A stretch of DNA of 64,000 bases from Bacteroidales bacterium UBA5382 (GCA_002409745.1 DHOU01000020.1:1-64000); one strand, 5' to 3'; positions 1-10,425 are shown, counted from the stretch's first letter. The notes: generated by a model from the letters alone, not told the origin. Translations and numbers: made by a program.

Positions 1-11
1 AATCTAAACAA

Positions 12-1454
12 ATGAGAAAAAAGATTTTCGCAAGTTATTTTGCAATTTTAATTTTAATAGGCTACGTAGTGACAAGTTGTAGTCAGGAGGGCGGATACGT
101 TCCCCCTGAACCACCCGTTCCGTCTGATCCTTCTAAGCCGATAACGTTTACGGATTATTTTCCAAAGGAAGGAAGTATGCGTACGTTAATATTTATTGAA
201 GGAAGTAATTTTGGAACCGACATTTCGAAGATTGAAGTCGCTATCGGAGGAGTACCCGCTCCGGTTATAGGATCTTCAGGCACCAAAATATGTATTATGG
301 TGCCCAGGCGTTCCAACAGGGGCGATGTGGTGGCCCGGATTAAGGATGAGAGCGGACAAGTGGTTAAAGAACACCAGTTCGAGGATTTGTTCACGCTTCA
401 TGTAGCTTTACAGGTGAACACGTTAGCCGGTAAGGTGGATCCGCAAACAAATTCTTCCAGCATTATTAATGGCTCTTTTGAAGAAGCTGAATTTCAAAGT
501 CCTTGGTGGTTGGAATTCGATAAAGACGAACAAGGAAATAAGATTATCTATTGTATCGATGAAGAAGGTATGACAGCGCTTCGCAAAATCAACTTGACCA
601 CCCAAGAGGTTGCTACGGTGTTTACGAAAGGCCAAGCCGGCGTGCAGAGCGTGAAATCCATGTTGTTCGACACACCCACCAGAGACACGCTTTTCTTTGT
701 GGATGACAACGGACGCGGCAACTGGAACGACCGGCACCAAATGCCGAATATGTTTTTTGCCCTTCGGGAGGAAGGCTTCAGAAAGGTCTATCCTTATCTG
801 TATGCACAGTGTTCGTATTCTGCCGTATCCATGGGTGACGGATCCCTTTTTTACAATACTTGGACGAATTCAATCGTTTACAAAGCCCGTCAGGTATTTG
901 ATGAAGCTGCTCAAATGTGGGACGGAAAGCCTTTATTCAGTGTGAAAGCGAATTCTCAAGAACATATTTTCATGTTCAGGCACCCGGATGATCTGTATGT
1001 GTATGTGACCGGATTTAATGGGGTGTATCGATGCGCCTATGATAAAACAACCAAAGAACTCGTTTCATCGTCATTGCATGTAGGTAGTATTGGTAGCGGT
1101 TCGGGGTATGCGGATGCCCCGGGAAGTTCCGCCCGGTTTAACCGCCCGCGCCAAGGGGTTTTTGTAAAAAACAAAGAGTATGTAGCACAAGGGAAAACGG
1201 ATGTATATGACTTTTATGTCTGCGACCATAATAATAGTTGCATCCGGAAAGTTACGCCTGACGGCCAGGTCAGCACATTTGCAGGACGAGGCAGTGCAGG
1301 GACTGATGGCAAAGTATATGGTTGGATCGATGGAGAAGCGCGCGAAACAGCCCGTTTCGATCAACCCACCGGTATTTGTTATGATGAGGAAGAAGAAATC
1401 TTCTATGTGGCAGACAAACAAAATAAACGTATCCGTACCATTGCTGTAGAGTAA
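12..1454 (+). CDS. IPT/TIG and NHL-repeat lipoprotein of a SusCD locus
   Basis: Predicted surface or periplasmic lipoprotein of 480 residues. A hydrophobic signal ends at a lipobox with Cys23, followed by a Pro-rich linker. Residues about 40-135 look like an IPT/TIG immunoglobulin-like domain (ITFTDYFPKEGSMRTLIFIEGSNFG in type, with a later SGQV strand). The C-terminal half reads as NHL/beta-propeller blades, for example YVCDHNNSCIRKVTPDG followed by an STFAG motif, and FYVADKQNKRIRTI at the end. Such proteins commonly sit beside SusC/SusD pairs and probably bind glycan at the cell surface. SusC starts 22 bp downstream, so this is likely the first visible gene of that operon. The true operon start lies off the left edge. 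Substrate is not predictable. Confidence 0.85.
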   Translation: MRKKIFASYFAILILIGYVVTSCSQEGGYVPPEPPVPSDPSKPITFTDYFPKEGSMRTLIFIEGSNFGTDISKIEVAIGGVPAPVIGSSGTKICIMVPRRSNRGDVVARIKDESGQVVKEHQFEDLFTLHVALQVNTLAGKVDPQTNSSSIINGSFEEAEFQSPWWLEFDKDEQGNKIIYCIDEEGMTALRKINLTTQEVATVFTKGQAGVQSVKSMLFDTPTRDTLFFVDDNGRGNWNDRHQMPNMFFALREEGFRKVYPYLYAQCSYSAVSMGDGSLFYNTWTNSIVYKARQVFDEAAQMWDGKPLFSVKANSQEHIFMFRHPDDLYVYVTGFNGVYRCAYDKTTKELVSSSLHVGSIGSGSGYADAPGSSARFNRPRQGVFVKNKEYVAQGKTDVYDFYVCDHNNSCIRKVTPDGQVSTFAGRGSAGTDGKVYGWIDGEARETARFDQPTGICYDEEEEIFYVADKQNKRIRTIAVE

Positions 1455-1476
1455 ATCAAAAGAAAAAACACGAAAA

Positions 1477-4400
1477 ATGAAGAAATATATTCTAATTGTT
1501 TTATGCTCGTTTATAGGTATTATGAGCATATTTGCCCAGAAAAAAACGGTGCAAGTTTCGGGTACGATTGCAGACTCGCAAGGCAATCCGTTAATTGGAG
1601 CCACTGTGGTTGTAAGGGATAAACCGGGACTGGGTGTGATTTCCGATATCGACGGAAAATACAAAATAGAGATCGAACCCTTTCAATATTTGGTGTTCTC
1701 TTACCTCGGTTATGAACCCCAGGAGCATTTGGTAAAAGATGAAAATACGACTCTTAATATTACGATGCAGGAATCAAAAGCCACTGCGCTGGACGAAATA
1801 ACCATTACGGGTACGGGACCGCAGAAGAAAGTGACCGTTACGGGAGCTATTACGACCGTGGATGTGGGAACTTTGAATACGCCGGTCTCGAGTGTCAGCA
1901 ACGCTTTGGCGGGCAATGTCGCCGGAGTATTGGCCATGCAGACTTCGGGACAGCCGGGACAAAATACCTCCGAATTCTGGATCCGCGGAATTTCCACATT
2001 CGGAGGCAGCTCCAGCGCTTTGATTTTGGTGGATGGGTTCGAACGGAGTATGGATGAACTCAATATCGAAGATATCGAATCGTTCTCTGTCTTGAAGGAT
2101 GCCTCCGCCACGGCTATATACGGCTCACGCGGAGCGAATGGAGTTATATTGATCACTACAAAAAGAGGGAATGACGGGAAAGTGGAAGTAAATGCCAAAG
2201 CGGAATATACTTGGACCACCCGTACCAAAACACCTGAATTCGTCGATGGCATGACCTATGCTACGATGGCGAACGAAGCGCGTACCACCCGCAATCAAAA
2301 AGCGGTTTACACCGATTCGGAGTTAATGATGATCAATGAACAATTGGATCCGGATATTTATCCGAATGTCGATTGGATGGGCCTTTTATTGAAAGACGGG
2401 GCGCCCACTTATCGCGCTTCGGTGAATGTGAAAGGCGGAGGATCCAAGGCCCGGTATTATTTGTCGGGTAGCTTCTTGGACGAAGGGGGAATGTATAATG
2501 TGGACCGGAACATGAAAGATTACGATACCAACGCCAATTATCAACGCTATAACTACCGGATGAATATCGACATGAACCTGACGTCTTCCACCTTGATTCA
2601 GGTAGGTATCGGCGGAGCGCTGGAAAAAACGAATCGTTCCGGCGCGGTCAGTTCCGACGATATCTGGTATTCGGCTTTCGGCTATAATCCCGTAACCATG
2701 CCGGTGATGTATTCGAACGGATATGTACCTGTCATAATGACAGAAGGTACGTTGACATCATCGTGGGAAGCGATATATAATCCCTGGACAGGTGCTACAC
2801 AAACGGGATACACCGAAATCTGGAAAAATACCATCAATTCGAATATTACCTTGGAGCAAAATCTTGATTTTCTAACGAAGGGTTTGAAGTTTATAGGACG
2901 TTACGGATACGATACCTTTAATGAGAACAATATCCAACGCCGAAAAAACCCGGAGATGTGGAGAGCCGAACGGTTACGCAATCCGAACGGCGAGATTGTA
3001 TTTAGCCGGCTCATTCAGGAACGTTTACTATCCCAGAATTCTTCTGCGTCGGGTGACCGGAAAGAGTTCTTGGAAGCGGAACTTTCCTATGGCAGGACTT
3101 TCGGAGATCATAATATCGGCAGTGTTCTCAAATATACGCAAGACAATTATGTAAATACCTCCAATGTCGGGGGGGATATCATGAAAGGGGTCGCCCGCAA
3201 GCACCAAGGATTGGCAGGAAACCTCTCTTACGGTTATATGAATCGCTATTTAGCCAATTTCAATTTCGGCTATAACGGTTCGGAAAACTTTGCTAAAGGG
3301 CATCAATTCGGTTTTTTCCCTGCCTATTCTGTGGCATGGAATATCGCGGAGGAAAGTTTTGTAAAAAACAACATCGACTGGTTGGGTATGTTTAAAATCC
3401 GGTACTCTTACGGAGAAGTCGGGACGGATGGTGTCGATCCGAAAAAACCGGAGACACGCTTTCCTTATCTGGCCGAATTTGGAAATTATAGCAGGAATAC
3501 AAGTGCCGGAGATCAAACGATATCTTACAATTGGGGCGACCTGGGTAGCCCATTCTCCTATTCGGGATTGACCTATACAAAGGTATCTTCCAATAATGTC
3601 ACTTGGGAAACCGCCAAGAAGCACGACGTGGGAGTAGATTTGTACCTTTTTGGCGATAAATTCGGACTGACAGTGGATTATTTCGATGAAAAACGCGAGG
3701 GTATCTATATGAGGAGAGATTATTTGCCCTATATGGTCGGTATTCAAGGTCAAAACCCTTCGGCAAATGTGGGAAGTGTAAAGTCGAGAGGGTTCGACGG
3801 TAACTTCAAATTCGATCAAAAGATCGGAGAAGTCGGATTGCAGTTGCGCGGAAACTTCACATACAGCAAAAACGAAATTACCGAAGCCGATGAAATGGTC
3901 AACCGTTATCCTTATCTCCGTCGTACCGGATTCCGGGTGGATCAGGCGAAAGGATTGATTGATTTAGGCCTTTTCAAGGATTATGACGATATCCGGAATA
4001 GTCCCCGTCAAGATTTTGGTGATGCTCGGGATATCATGCCCGGTGATATCAAGTATAAGGATGTTAATGGCGACGGCATCGTCAATAATGATGATATTGT
4101 ACCTATTGGCGCTACCACCAAGCCTAATTTAATTTACGGCTTGGGCATATCCGCTACGTGGAGGGGCTTTGATTTTAACCTGCATTTCCAAGGTGCCGGA
4201 AAATCGAATTTCTTCATCAATGGATTTACCGTATATCCCTTTATTAATGGAGAATGGGGGAATATCCTCGAAGAAATGGCGAATGCTAATCGCTGGATGT
4301 TGGGAGTCAACGAAGACCCGAATGCCGAATACCCGCGTTTGAGTTATGGGGGAAATGCCAATAATTACCGTGCGTCTACGTATTGGCTCCGGAATGGCGC

Positions 4401-4614
4401 TTATTTGCGACTGAAAACATTGGAAATGGGGTATACCTTGCCAAAGGTGCTTACTACCAAATTGCACTTGAGTAAAGTCCGGTTCCATGTAATCGGTCAA
4501 AATTTATTGACCTTCTCCTTATTCAAATTATGGGATCCGGAAATGGGTAGTTCCAATGGAATGAAATATCCGTTGGGAAAAACCGTAACAGTAGGATTAA
4601 CCGTTAATATTTAA
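1477..4614 (+). CDS. SusC/RagA-family TonB-dependent outer-membrane transporter
   Basis: Outer-membrane beta-barrel of 1045 residues that imports oligosaccharides or other large nutrients using TonB energy. A signal peptide of about 20 residues (ending IFAQ) is followed by a carboxypeptidase-like regulatory domain (GTIADSQGNPLIGATVVV, about 27-105), the plug with the SusC hallmark VLKDASATAIYGSRGANG near residue 205-225, and a long barrel ending in an aromatic-poor VNI terminus. Lies 22 bp after the IPT/NHL gene and 13 bp before SusD, so all are probably co-transcribed. Length is normal for the family. No N-terminal FecR-interacting STN domain is seen, so anti-sigma control is not expected. 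Confidence 0.96.
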   Translation: MKKYILIVLCSFIGIMSIFAQKKTVQVSGTIADSQGNPLIGATVVVRDKPGLGVISDIDGKYKIEIEPFQYLVFSYLGYEPQEHLVKDENTTLNITMQESKATALDEITITGTGPQKKVTVTGAITTVDVGTLNTPVSSVSNALAGNVAGVLAMQTSGQPGQNTSEFWIRGISTFGGSSSALILVDGFERSMDELNIEDIESFSVLKDASATAIYGSRGANGVILITTKRGNDGKVEVNAKAEYTWTTRTKTPEFVDGMTYATMANEARTTRNQKAVYTDSELMMINEQLDPDIYPNVDWMGLLLKDGAPTYRASVNVKGGGSKARYYLSGSFLDEGGMYNVDRNMKDYDTNANYQRYNYRMNIDMNLTSSTLIQVGIGGALEKTNRSGAVSSDDIWYSAFGYNPVTMPVMYSNGYVPVIMTEGTLTSSWEAIYNPWTGATQTGYTEIWKNTINSNITLEQNLDFLTKGLKFIGRYGYDTFNENNIQRRKNPEMWRAERLRNPNGEIVFSRLIQERLLSQNSSASGDRKEFLEAELSYGRTFGDHNIGSVLKYTQDNYVNTSNVGGDIMKGVARKHQGLAGNLSYGYMNRYLANFNFGYNGSENFAKGHQFGFFPAYSVAWNIAEESFVKNNIDWLGMFKIRYSYGEVGTDGVDPKKPETRFPYLAEFGNYSRNTSAGDQTISYNWGDLGSPFSYSGLTYTKVSSNNVTWETAKKHDVGVDLYLFGDKFGLTVDYFDEKREGIYMRRDYLPYMVGIQGQNPSANVGSVKSRGFDGNFKFDQKIGEVGLQLRGNFTYSKNEITEADEMVNRYPYLRRTGFRVDQAKGLIDLGLFKDYDDIRNSPRQDFGDARDIMPGDIKYKDVNGDGIVNNDDIVPIGATTKPNLIYGLGISATWRGFDFNLHFQGAGKSNFFINGFTVYPFINGEWGNILEEMANANRWMLGVNEDPNAEYPRLSYGGNANNYRASTYWLRNGAYLRLKTLEMGYTLPKVLTTKLHLSKVRFHVIGQNLLTFSLFKLWDPEMGSSNGMKYPLGKTVTVGLTVNI

Positions 4615-4627
4615 AAGTAAAACATTT

Positions 4628-6655
4628 ATGAAAAAGAAATATATTCTATTAAGTATCATAGCCTGTTTAAGTGTCGGCTTGCAATCTTGTTCCGATCATT
4701 TGAATGTAGAACGCTATTTTAACGACAGGCAAGATTTGGAGCGTATATTCAATAGCCGAGATTACACCGAACAGTGGCTCGCTAATGCTTATTACCAGCT
4801 TCTTTCCTTTAATTTGGAAATTGGGCATGTACGGTTTACGCTTACCAATTACTCCGATGATATGATTTTTACGGAGCCCGGCGCCGGCATTTCTTACTCT
4901 AACTATAAATTCGGCCAATACGGCCCTCAGTACGGCGGGAATGTACATGATCTTATTTACCGCCCTTGGGATCAGTCCTACGAGGGTATCCGCCAGGCTT
5001 CTATTTTCCTGCAACATGTGCATCCGGGCGATGAAATTAGCGAAGAAAGGTACCGGGATTTAAAAGGTCAAGCTTACTTCATTCGCGGCTATCTCTATTG
5101 GCTGTTATTGAGGAAATACGGACCTGTACCTATTTTGCCTGATGAAGGGATTGATTATGAAAGTAGTTATGAAAATCTGATTTATCCGAGAAATACTTAT
5201 GACGAATGTGTGGAGTATATCTCCGAACAGATGCTGTTGGCCGCCGGACTTTTAGAAAGTAACCGGGATAGCCGTAGTGCTTCACGCCCTACAAAAGGTT
5301 CCGCATTGGCGGTGCGTGCCAAAGCCTACCTATATGCGGCGAGCCCGTTAATGAATGGAAATCCGGAAATGTCTTCCTTTGTCGATGATCAGGGAAAGCA
5401 ACTCATTTCTCAGCAATATGATGAGGAGAAATGGGCGAAGGCGGCTGCTGCGGCTTTGGATGTGATAAAATTAGGCAAATATAAAATATATGTCACTTCT
5501 AAACGGACTACCGGCGGACTTTGGGGGGCTTATCCGAAAACGGTAGAACCTCCGTATCATCCCGTATATTCCGAGAAAACTTGGGAGGAAGGCGGATGGA
5601 AGGATATCGATCCGTTGGATTCGTATCGCTCGCTGTTTAATGGCGACCTGTATGTTAATGAGAATCCCGAATTGATTTTTTCGCGCGGCGATAATCAACT
5701 GAACGACGAATATGGAATACAATCTATGACTCGTCACCAAATGCCGGTTAGTAAAGGCGGCGGATGGAATTGCCACGGCATCACGGGTAAACAATGCGAC
5801 GCTTACGGTATGAACGACGGGAAACCGTTCGATCGGAGCACCAGCCCGAAAGGGTTTACGCAGAAAGACGGGGAATATCCTTATTTGAGGAAAGATGTTT
5901 GGTTGGAATATGCCAACCGGGAACCGCGCTTTTATGCGTCGGTGGCTTTTAGCGGCGCTCATTGGGCCTGTACCAGTGCAAAGGATGCCAATAACCGTGA
6001 TTTCCAAATCTTCTACTATTACGGAGAAGATGACGGGCGTAAAATCGTGAGTACCGACGATCGTTGGATACCCACCGGTATCGGAATGATGAAATTTGTA
6101 AATCCGAAAGAGAGTTATAAAGATGGTGTTGCATATTCCAAAGTGGATCCGGCGATCCGGTATGCCGATATCCTCCTGATGTATGCCGAGGCATTGAATG
6201 AGTTGACCTCGACCTATCAGATTGCCTCATGGGATGGTAGTGAAACGTATAGTATTTCACGGGATATACCGGCTATGAAAGCGGCCGTACTTCCGGTACG
6301 CTTGAGAGCCGGAGTGCCTAATTACGATGAAGTCGATATGGGCGATCCGTATACCAATCCGGAGGAATTGAGAAAGGCGCTCAAACGCGAACGGCAGATT
6401 GAGTTTTTAGGGGAGAACCAACGCTATTACGACCTTCGCCGTTGGAAAGATGCGCCGGAAGAAGAGAGCCAAATGATTTATGGTTGCAACACAACCGTTC
6501 CGAAAGAATCCCGGGAGTTCTTCTATGAACAAGTCGTTGTGCCAAGTGTACAAACAAGCTGGTCTATGAAAAAATATTTCTGGCCGATAAATTACGAAGA
6601 GTTGAAAAGAAACGCTCGCTTGACTCAGGCTCCGGGATGGCCTTCATTTGATTGA
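4628..6655 (+). CDS. SusD/RagB-family nutrient-binding lipoprotein
   Basis: Lipoprotein of 675 residues with lipobox Cys21, partner lid of the SusC barrel just upstream. SusD features are visible: the N-terminal DHLNVERYFNDRQDLERIF segment, the TPR-like ARAYFIRGYLYWLLL-type helix (QAYFIRGYLYWLLLRKYG), and the C-terminal AEALNE and RRQIEFLGENQRYYDLRRWK-like block that marks RagB/SusD proteins. It captures substrate at the surface and hands it to SusC. It is longer than many SusD proteins. Spacing to the next gene is 24 bp, consistent with one transcript. Confidence 0.95.
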   Translation: MKKKYILLSIIACLSVGLQSCSDHLNVERYFNDRQDLERIFNSRDYTEQWLANAYYQLLSFNLEIGHVRFTLTNYSDDMIFTEPGAGISYSNYKFGQYGPQYGGNVHDLIYRPWDQSYEGIRQASIFLQHVHPGDEISEERYRDLKGQAYFIRGYLYWLLLRKYGPVPILPDEGIDYESSYENLIYPRNTYDECVEYISEQMLLAAGLLESNRDSRSASRPTKGSALAVRAKAYLYAASPLMNGNPEMSSFVDDQGKQLISQQYDEEKWAKAAAAALDVIKLGKYKIYVTSKRTTGGLWGAYPKTVEPPYHPVYSEKTWEEGGWKDIDPLDSYRSLFNGDLYVNENPELIFSRGDNQLNDEYGIQSMTRHQMPVSKGGGWNCHGITGKQCDAYGMNDGKPFDRSTSPKGFTQKDGEYPYLRKDVWLEYANREPRFYASVAFSGAHWACTSAKDANNRDFQIFYYYGEDDGRKIVSTDDRWIPTGIGMMKFVNPKESYKDGVAYSKVDPAIRYADILLMYAEALNELTSTYQIASWDGSETYSISRDIPAMKAAVLPVRLRAGVPNYDEVDMGDPYTNPEELRKALKRERQIEFLGENQRYYDLRRWKDAPEEESQMIYGCNTTVPKESREFFYEQVVVPSVQTSWSMKKYFWPINYEELKRNARLTQAPGWPSFD

Positions 6656-6679
6656 TTCATATATAAACAAAAAACACAG

Positions 6680-7723
6680 ATGAAAAATTTATATTTTTAT
6701 TTGATTATTCTATTTGGTGCGCTTTTTTGTCTCTCCGGTTGCAATAACGAATGGGAAGATGAACTGTATACCCGAATGGTATCATTGAAAGCGCCGATTA
6801 ACAGGGATGATGTCTCCATTATTTATTTAAGATATAAACCCAATGATTCTACGGTCACTTATAAACTTCCGGTTATTGTAAGCGGATCACAAACGAATGA
6901 TCGGGATTATAATGTGCGTATTGATGTGGATAATGATACGTTAAACGCGTTGAACATCGACAAATATGCGGCAAGAACCGATTTATATTATCATCAATTG
7001 CCGGAGAGTTTTTATGAATTGCCTTCGCAGACTTGTCATATTCCGGCTGGCAGCGACGTGGCTTTATTCGATATCAACTTTAAATTTTCGGGATTGGACC
7101 TGGTGGAAAAATGGGTGTTGCCATTGACCGTTTTGCCCGATGCTTCCTATTCGTTGAACACGTATAAAGGCCGGCAGAAAGCGTTACTCTGGATAATGCC
7201 GTTTAACGACTATTCCGGTAATTATAATGCGGGTAGTATGTATGTGTATTTCGGGAACAATACAACCAAGTATATGACGGCAAGTACCCGTGAGGCCCGA
7301 GTGGTGGATGAAAATACCATTTTCTTTTATGCCGGAATTACCGAGGAATTGGCCGAAAACAGAGGCGATTTTAAAGTGAAATGCGAATTCCTCCCACCTG
7401 ACGAAGTGACGGAAATAAAAGATTCAAGAACAGGAGATGGTACCGGGCTTTATGTGAAAAAGGGAAGATTGATATTAAGTGCGGATAATCCGGCTTTGGA
7501 ATTCGAAGTGATAGGAGAGCCTACTTACGAAATCAAAGAGGAATTCGATATCGACCGTCCGCATATTATTAAACGCTTCTTTACGCTGACGATGGAATAT
7601 AAGTATAAAGACAGTGATTCCAGTGAAAACATGGTATTTCCTTACAGATGTAAAGGCACCATGATTCTGCAACGTAATATCAGTACATTGATTCCTGACG
7701 AAGATCAGGCAGTCTTCTGGTAA
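6680..7723 (+). CDS. DUF4973/DUF4361-type surface glycan-binding lipoprotein
   Basis: Lipoprotein of 347 residues, lipobox LSGC with Cys21. The first half (about 25-150) resembles the DUF4973/BT_3987-like beta domain: VSLKAPINRDDVSIIYLRY, then YKLPVIVSGS and a late LPLTVLPD strand. The second half (about 170-345) resembles DUF4361, with NDYSGNYNAGSMYVYF and a terminal VFPYRCKGTMILQR. Proteins of this layout lie downstream of SusD and probably act as an accessory surface glycan-binding protein. It is the last gene of the cluster: a hairpin and new promoters follow. No glycoside hydrolase is encoded in the visible part of this locus. Confidence 0.8.
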   Translation: MKNLYFYLIILFGALFCLSGCNNEWEDELYTRMVSLKAPINRDDVSIIYLRYKPNDSTVTYKLPVIVSGSQTNDRDYNVRIDVDNDTLNALNIDKYAARTDLYYHQLPESFYELPSQTCHIPAGSDVALFDINFKFSGLDLVEKWVLPLTVLPDASYSLNTYKGRQKALLWIMPFNDYSGNYNAGSMYVYFGNNTTKYMTASTREARVVDENTIFFYAGITEELAENRGDFKVKCEFLPPDEVTEIKDSRTGDGTGLYVKKGRLILSADNPALEFEVIGEPTYEIKEEFDIDRPHIIKRFFTLTMEYKYKDSDSSENMVFPYRCKGTMILQRNISTLIPDEDQAVFW

Positions 7724-7762
7724 GTGCGGATTTGGCTGCAGCAGAAGAATAAAACAGGAATA

Positions 7763-7795
7763 AAGGAGTATCCGATATCATAATGGATACTCCTT
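7763..7795 (+). terminator. Hairpin after the first SusCD operon
   Basis: An 11-bp perfect inverted repeat (AAGGAGTATCC / GGATACTCCTT) with an 11-nt loop lies 40 bp after the stop of the DUF4973 gene. No strong T-run follows, so it may be an mRNA-end stabiliser or a weak terminator. Confidence 0.55.
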
Positions 7796-7818
7796 ATATA
7801 TTGATTTAATCAGGTGTT

Positions 7819-7918
7819 TTTGGAGATTAAACAATCATTTTAGTATCTTTGAACGAAATTTATTTCAAAACTATTTTTTCTTTATTGTTTTTGTTATGCC
7901 GATAATTTTATATCTTTA
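7819..7918 (+). promoter_or_regulatory. Candidate tandem promoters upstream of the oxidoreductase gene
   Basis: Two Bacteroidetes-type promoter candidates lie in the 305-bp gap. The first has TTTG at 7819-7822 and a perfect TAnnTTTG match (TATCTTTG) at 7844-7851, 21 bp apart. The second has TTTG at 7890-7893 and TATCTTTA at 7911-7918. They would give leaders of roughly 100-170 nt for the gene at 8029. Apart from these and the hairpin the gap shows nothing. Confidence 0.5.
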
Positions 7919-8028
7919 CGGTCTATAAGTAGAAGGTGAGGCATTTGTATCAAAAAGATATCAATAAGTATAAACTATCAAATATTTAATTTTTTATTGT
8001 TAGTATCTAATCTAAATAAACAGAAATT

Positions 8029-9498
8029 ATGTCGTCAAAAATGTCAAGAAGAAAGTTTATCCAGGCAGGTGCAACAGCAGCTGTCGGATTAACGGTAGTA
8101 CCGTCAACGGTATTAGGGAAAAGTATGGGCTATACGGCTCCCAGTGATAAGCTCAATATTGCTGCTGTCGGAATTGGTGGAATGGGTTTTGCAAATCTGA
8201 AAAATCTGGAAAGCCAAAACATCGTAGGTCTGGCTGATGTGGATTGGAAATATAGCGATCGCGTATTCAAACATTTCCCGAAGGCTAAGAAGTATTACGA
8301 TTATCGTAAGATGTATGAAGAGTTGGGAAAAACCATCGATGGGGTTGTCGTGGCTACGGCTGACCATACCCATGCTGTTATCGCTGCGGATGCAATGACC
8401 CTTGGAAAGCATGTCTATGTTCAGAAACCGTTAACCCATACCGTTTATGAGTCTCGTTTGCTCACGAGCCTTGCTAAAAAGTATAAAGTTGCTACCAGTA
8501 TGGGTAACCAGGGCTCGTCGGGCTCCGGTGTTCGGCAAGTAATCGATTGGATTTGGAATGGTGAAATCGGAGAGATTAAAAAAGTAGAGGCCTTTACCGA
8601 CCGTCCTATCTGGCCGCAAGGATTGAATACTCCCAAACAAGTTGACAAAATCCCTTCTACTCTCAATTGGGATCTCTTTATAGGCCCGGCTGCCAAACGT
8701 CCGTTCAATAATATTTATCATCCCTGGAACTGGCGCGGATGGTGGGACTTCGGTACGGGAGCTTTAGGCGATATGGCTTGCCATATTCTTCATCCGGTAT
8801 TTAAAGGTCTCCGACTGGGTTATCCTACCAAAGTGGAAGGCTCTTCGACCATGTTGTTGAATGATTGCGCTCCCACCGCACAAATCGTTAAATATACGTT
8901 CCCCGCACGCGAAAATCTTCCTAAGGTGGCTTTCCCCGAAGTGGAAGTTACTTGGTACGACGGTGGTTTGCTACCGGTTCGTCCCGAAGGCGTACCCGCC
9001 GGCAAGAACCTGAATGATAGCGGTGGAGCCGTTATTTTCCACGGAACAAAAGATACGCTTATCTGTGGATGTTACGGTGTAAATCCATGGTTGGTTTCCG
9101 GAAGAAAACCCGATTCTCCCAAAACCCAACGCGAAGTAACTCTTTCCCATGAACTGGACTGGGTACGCGCTGCCAAGGAAAGTCCCGAAAACCGTGTCGA
9201 AACCGCTTCTCCTTTCTCCGAAGCAGGTCCTTTCAACGAAATGGTTGTAATGGGTGTGTTAGGTGTCAGATTGCAGAGCCTGAATCAGGAATTGCATTGG
9301 GACGGGGCAAATATGAAGTTTACCAATATTCCGGCCGGTGCAACTATCCGCACGATTATCGCTGACGGATTTAAGATTACCGACGGTGATCCTTCTTTCG
9401 ATAAAACATGGACGGAACCGGTGGATGCCAATGCTTATGCAGAGGAATTAATCAAGCATACGTATAAAAACGGATGGAAATTACCGGCAATGCCGTAA
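8029..9498 (+). CDS. Gfo/Idh/MocA-family oxidoreductase with Tat signal
   Basis: NAD(P)-dependent sugar oxidoreductase of 489 residues. The N-terminus has a twin-arginine export signal (SRRKFIQAG, residues 6-14) ending near VLGKS, so it is likely exported folded with cofactor. A Rossmann nucleotide-binding loop follows (AVGIGGMGFANLKNL, about 46-60), then the family KP motif (VQKPLTHTVYES, about 131). Characterised relatives in Bacteroides oxidise C3 of glucosides. The two downstream genes (DUF1080 hydrolase, TIM-barrel isomerase) match that pathway, so glucoside 3-dehydrogenase is the best guess. The function is inferred from family and context. Confidence 0.88.
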   Translation: MSSKMSRRKFIQAGATAAVGLTVVPSTVLGKSMGYTAPSDKLNIAAVGIGGMGFANLKNLESQNIVGLADVDWKYSDRVFKHFPKAKKYYDYRKMYEELGKTIDGVVVATADHTHAVIAADAMTLGKHVYVQKPLTHTVYESRLLTSLAKKYKVATSMGNQGSSGSGVRQVIDWIWNGEIGEIKKVEAFTDRPIWPQGLNTPKQVDKIPSTLNWDLFIGPAAKRPFNNIYHPWNWRGWWDFGTGALGDMACHILHPVFKGLRLGYPTKVEGSSTMLLNDCAPTAQIVKYTFPARENLPKVAFPEVEVTWYDGGLLPVRPEGVPAGKNLNDSGGAVIFHGTKDTLICGCYGVNPWLVSGRKPDSPKTQREVTLSHELDWVRAAKESPENRVETASPFSEAGPFNEMVVMGVLGVRLQSLNQELHWDGANMKFTNIPAGATIRTIIADGFKITDGDPSFDKTWTEPVDANAYAEELIKHTYKNGWKLPAMP

Positions 9499-9640
9499 AA
9501 ACTCAATAAAAACGTAATTTCCTTTCGGAAAATGTCATTCCGGTTAGTTCTTATGAATATTCCGGAATGGCATATTATTCCATTTCTACAAAAATGGAAT
9601 GATATTGAAGAAAATAAGTTTATAAAAAAAAGAAATCGTT

Positions 9641-10411
9641 ATGAAAAAAGTGTATTATGTATTTAGTTTACTCATTATGTCGAGTATGATTTTTGCATCC
9701 TGCAACAATGCTCAAAAGAAAGCGGATGCCCAAGCGACAGATTCGGTGGAAGTAACTCCGGAAGACAAATGGATCACCCTTTTTGACGGCACATCCCTTA
9801 ACGGGTGGCGCGGCTACGGACGTACCGATGTACCGGCAGCTTGGACTATTGAGGATGGTGCTTTAAAGATCAATGGTTCGGGAAAAGGAGAAGCCGGCGC
9901 TAAGGATGGCGGCGATCTTATTTATGACCGGAAATTCAAAAATTTCGAACTTACCTTTGAATGGAAAGTGTCGGAAGGTGCAAATAGCGGTGTGCTTTAT
10001 TTGGCTCAGGAAGTTGAGGGCGAACCTATCTGGAAATCGGCTCCCGAATATCAGGTATTGGATAACGAAAGACATCCGGATGCTAAATTAGGTAAAAATA
10101 ATAACCGTCAATCGGCTTCTTTATACGACCTGATCCCTGCTGTTCCGCAAAATTCAAAACCTGCCGGCGAATGGAATACCGGTGGTGTGTTGGTATACAA
10201 AGGAACGGTTGTTCATTCGCAAAACGGTGAAAATGTAGTGGAATATCATTTGTGGACCGATGACTGGAAGAAATTGGTCGAAGGAAGTAAATTCAAAGGA
10301 TGGGAAAACTTCATCAATGCCGGTGGTGAAAACCAAGAAGGTTATATCGGATTGCAAGACCATGGCGATGATGTATGGTACCGCAATATCAAAATTAAAG
10401 TTTTAGATTAA
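9641..10411 (+). CDS. DUF1080 (3-keto-glycoside hydrolase-like) lipoprotein
   Basis: Lipoprotein of 256 residues with lipobox FASC (Cys21). The mature part is a single concanavalin-like DUF1080 domain with the hallmark WITLFDGTSLNGWRGYG (about 44-60), FELTFEWKVSEGANSGVLY in the centre and a C-terminal GYIGLQDHGDDVWYRNIKI. DUF1080 enzymes include 3-keto-disaccharide hydrolases, which cleave glycosides after C3 oxidation. The gene starts 142 bp after the Tat oxidoreductase and ends at a strong hairpin terminator, so it may have its own promoter or be read through from upstream. Confidence 0.88.
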   Translation: MKKVYYVFSLLIMSSMIFASCNNAQKKADAQATDSVEVTPEDKWITLFDGTSLNGWRGYGRTDVPAAWTIEDGALKINGSGKGEAGAKDGGDLIYDRKFKNFELTFEWKVSEGANSGVLYLAQEVEGEPIWKSAPEYQVLDNERHPDAKLGKNNNRQSASLYDLIPAVPQNSKPAGEWNTGGVLVYKGTVVHSQNGENVVEYHLWTDDWKKLVEGSKFKGWENFINAGGENQEGYIGLQDHGDDVWYRNIKIKVLD

Positions 10412-10425
10412 GCATCTTTTCATAT

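Noticed and set aside
1071..1664. 197-codon minus-strand open frame
   Set aside because: Antisense to the end of the IPT/NHL gene and the start of susC, no motifs.
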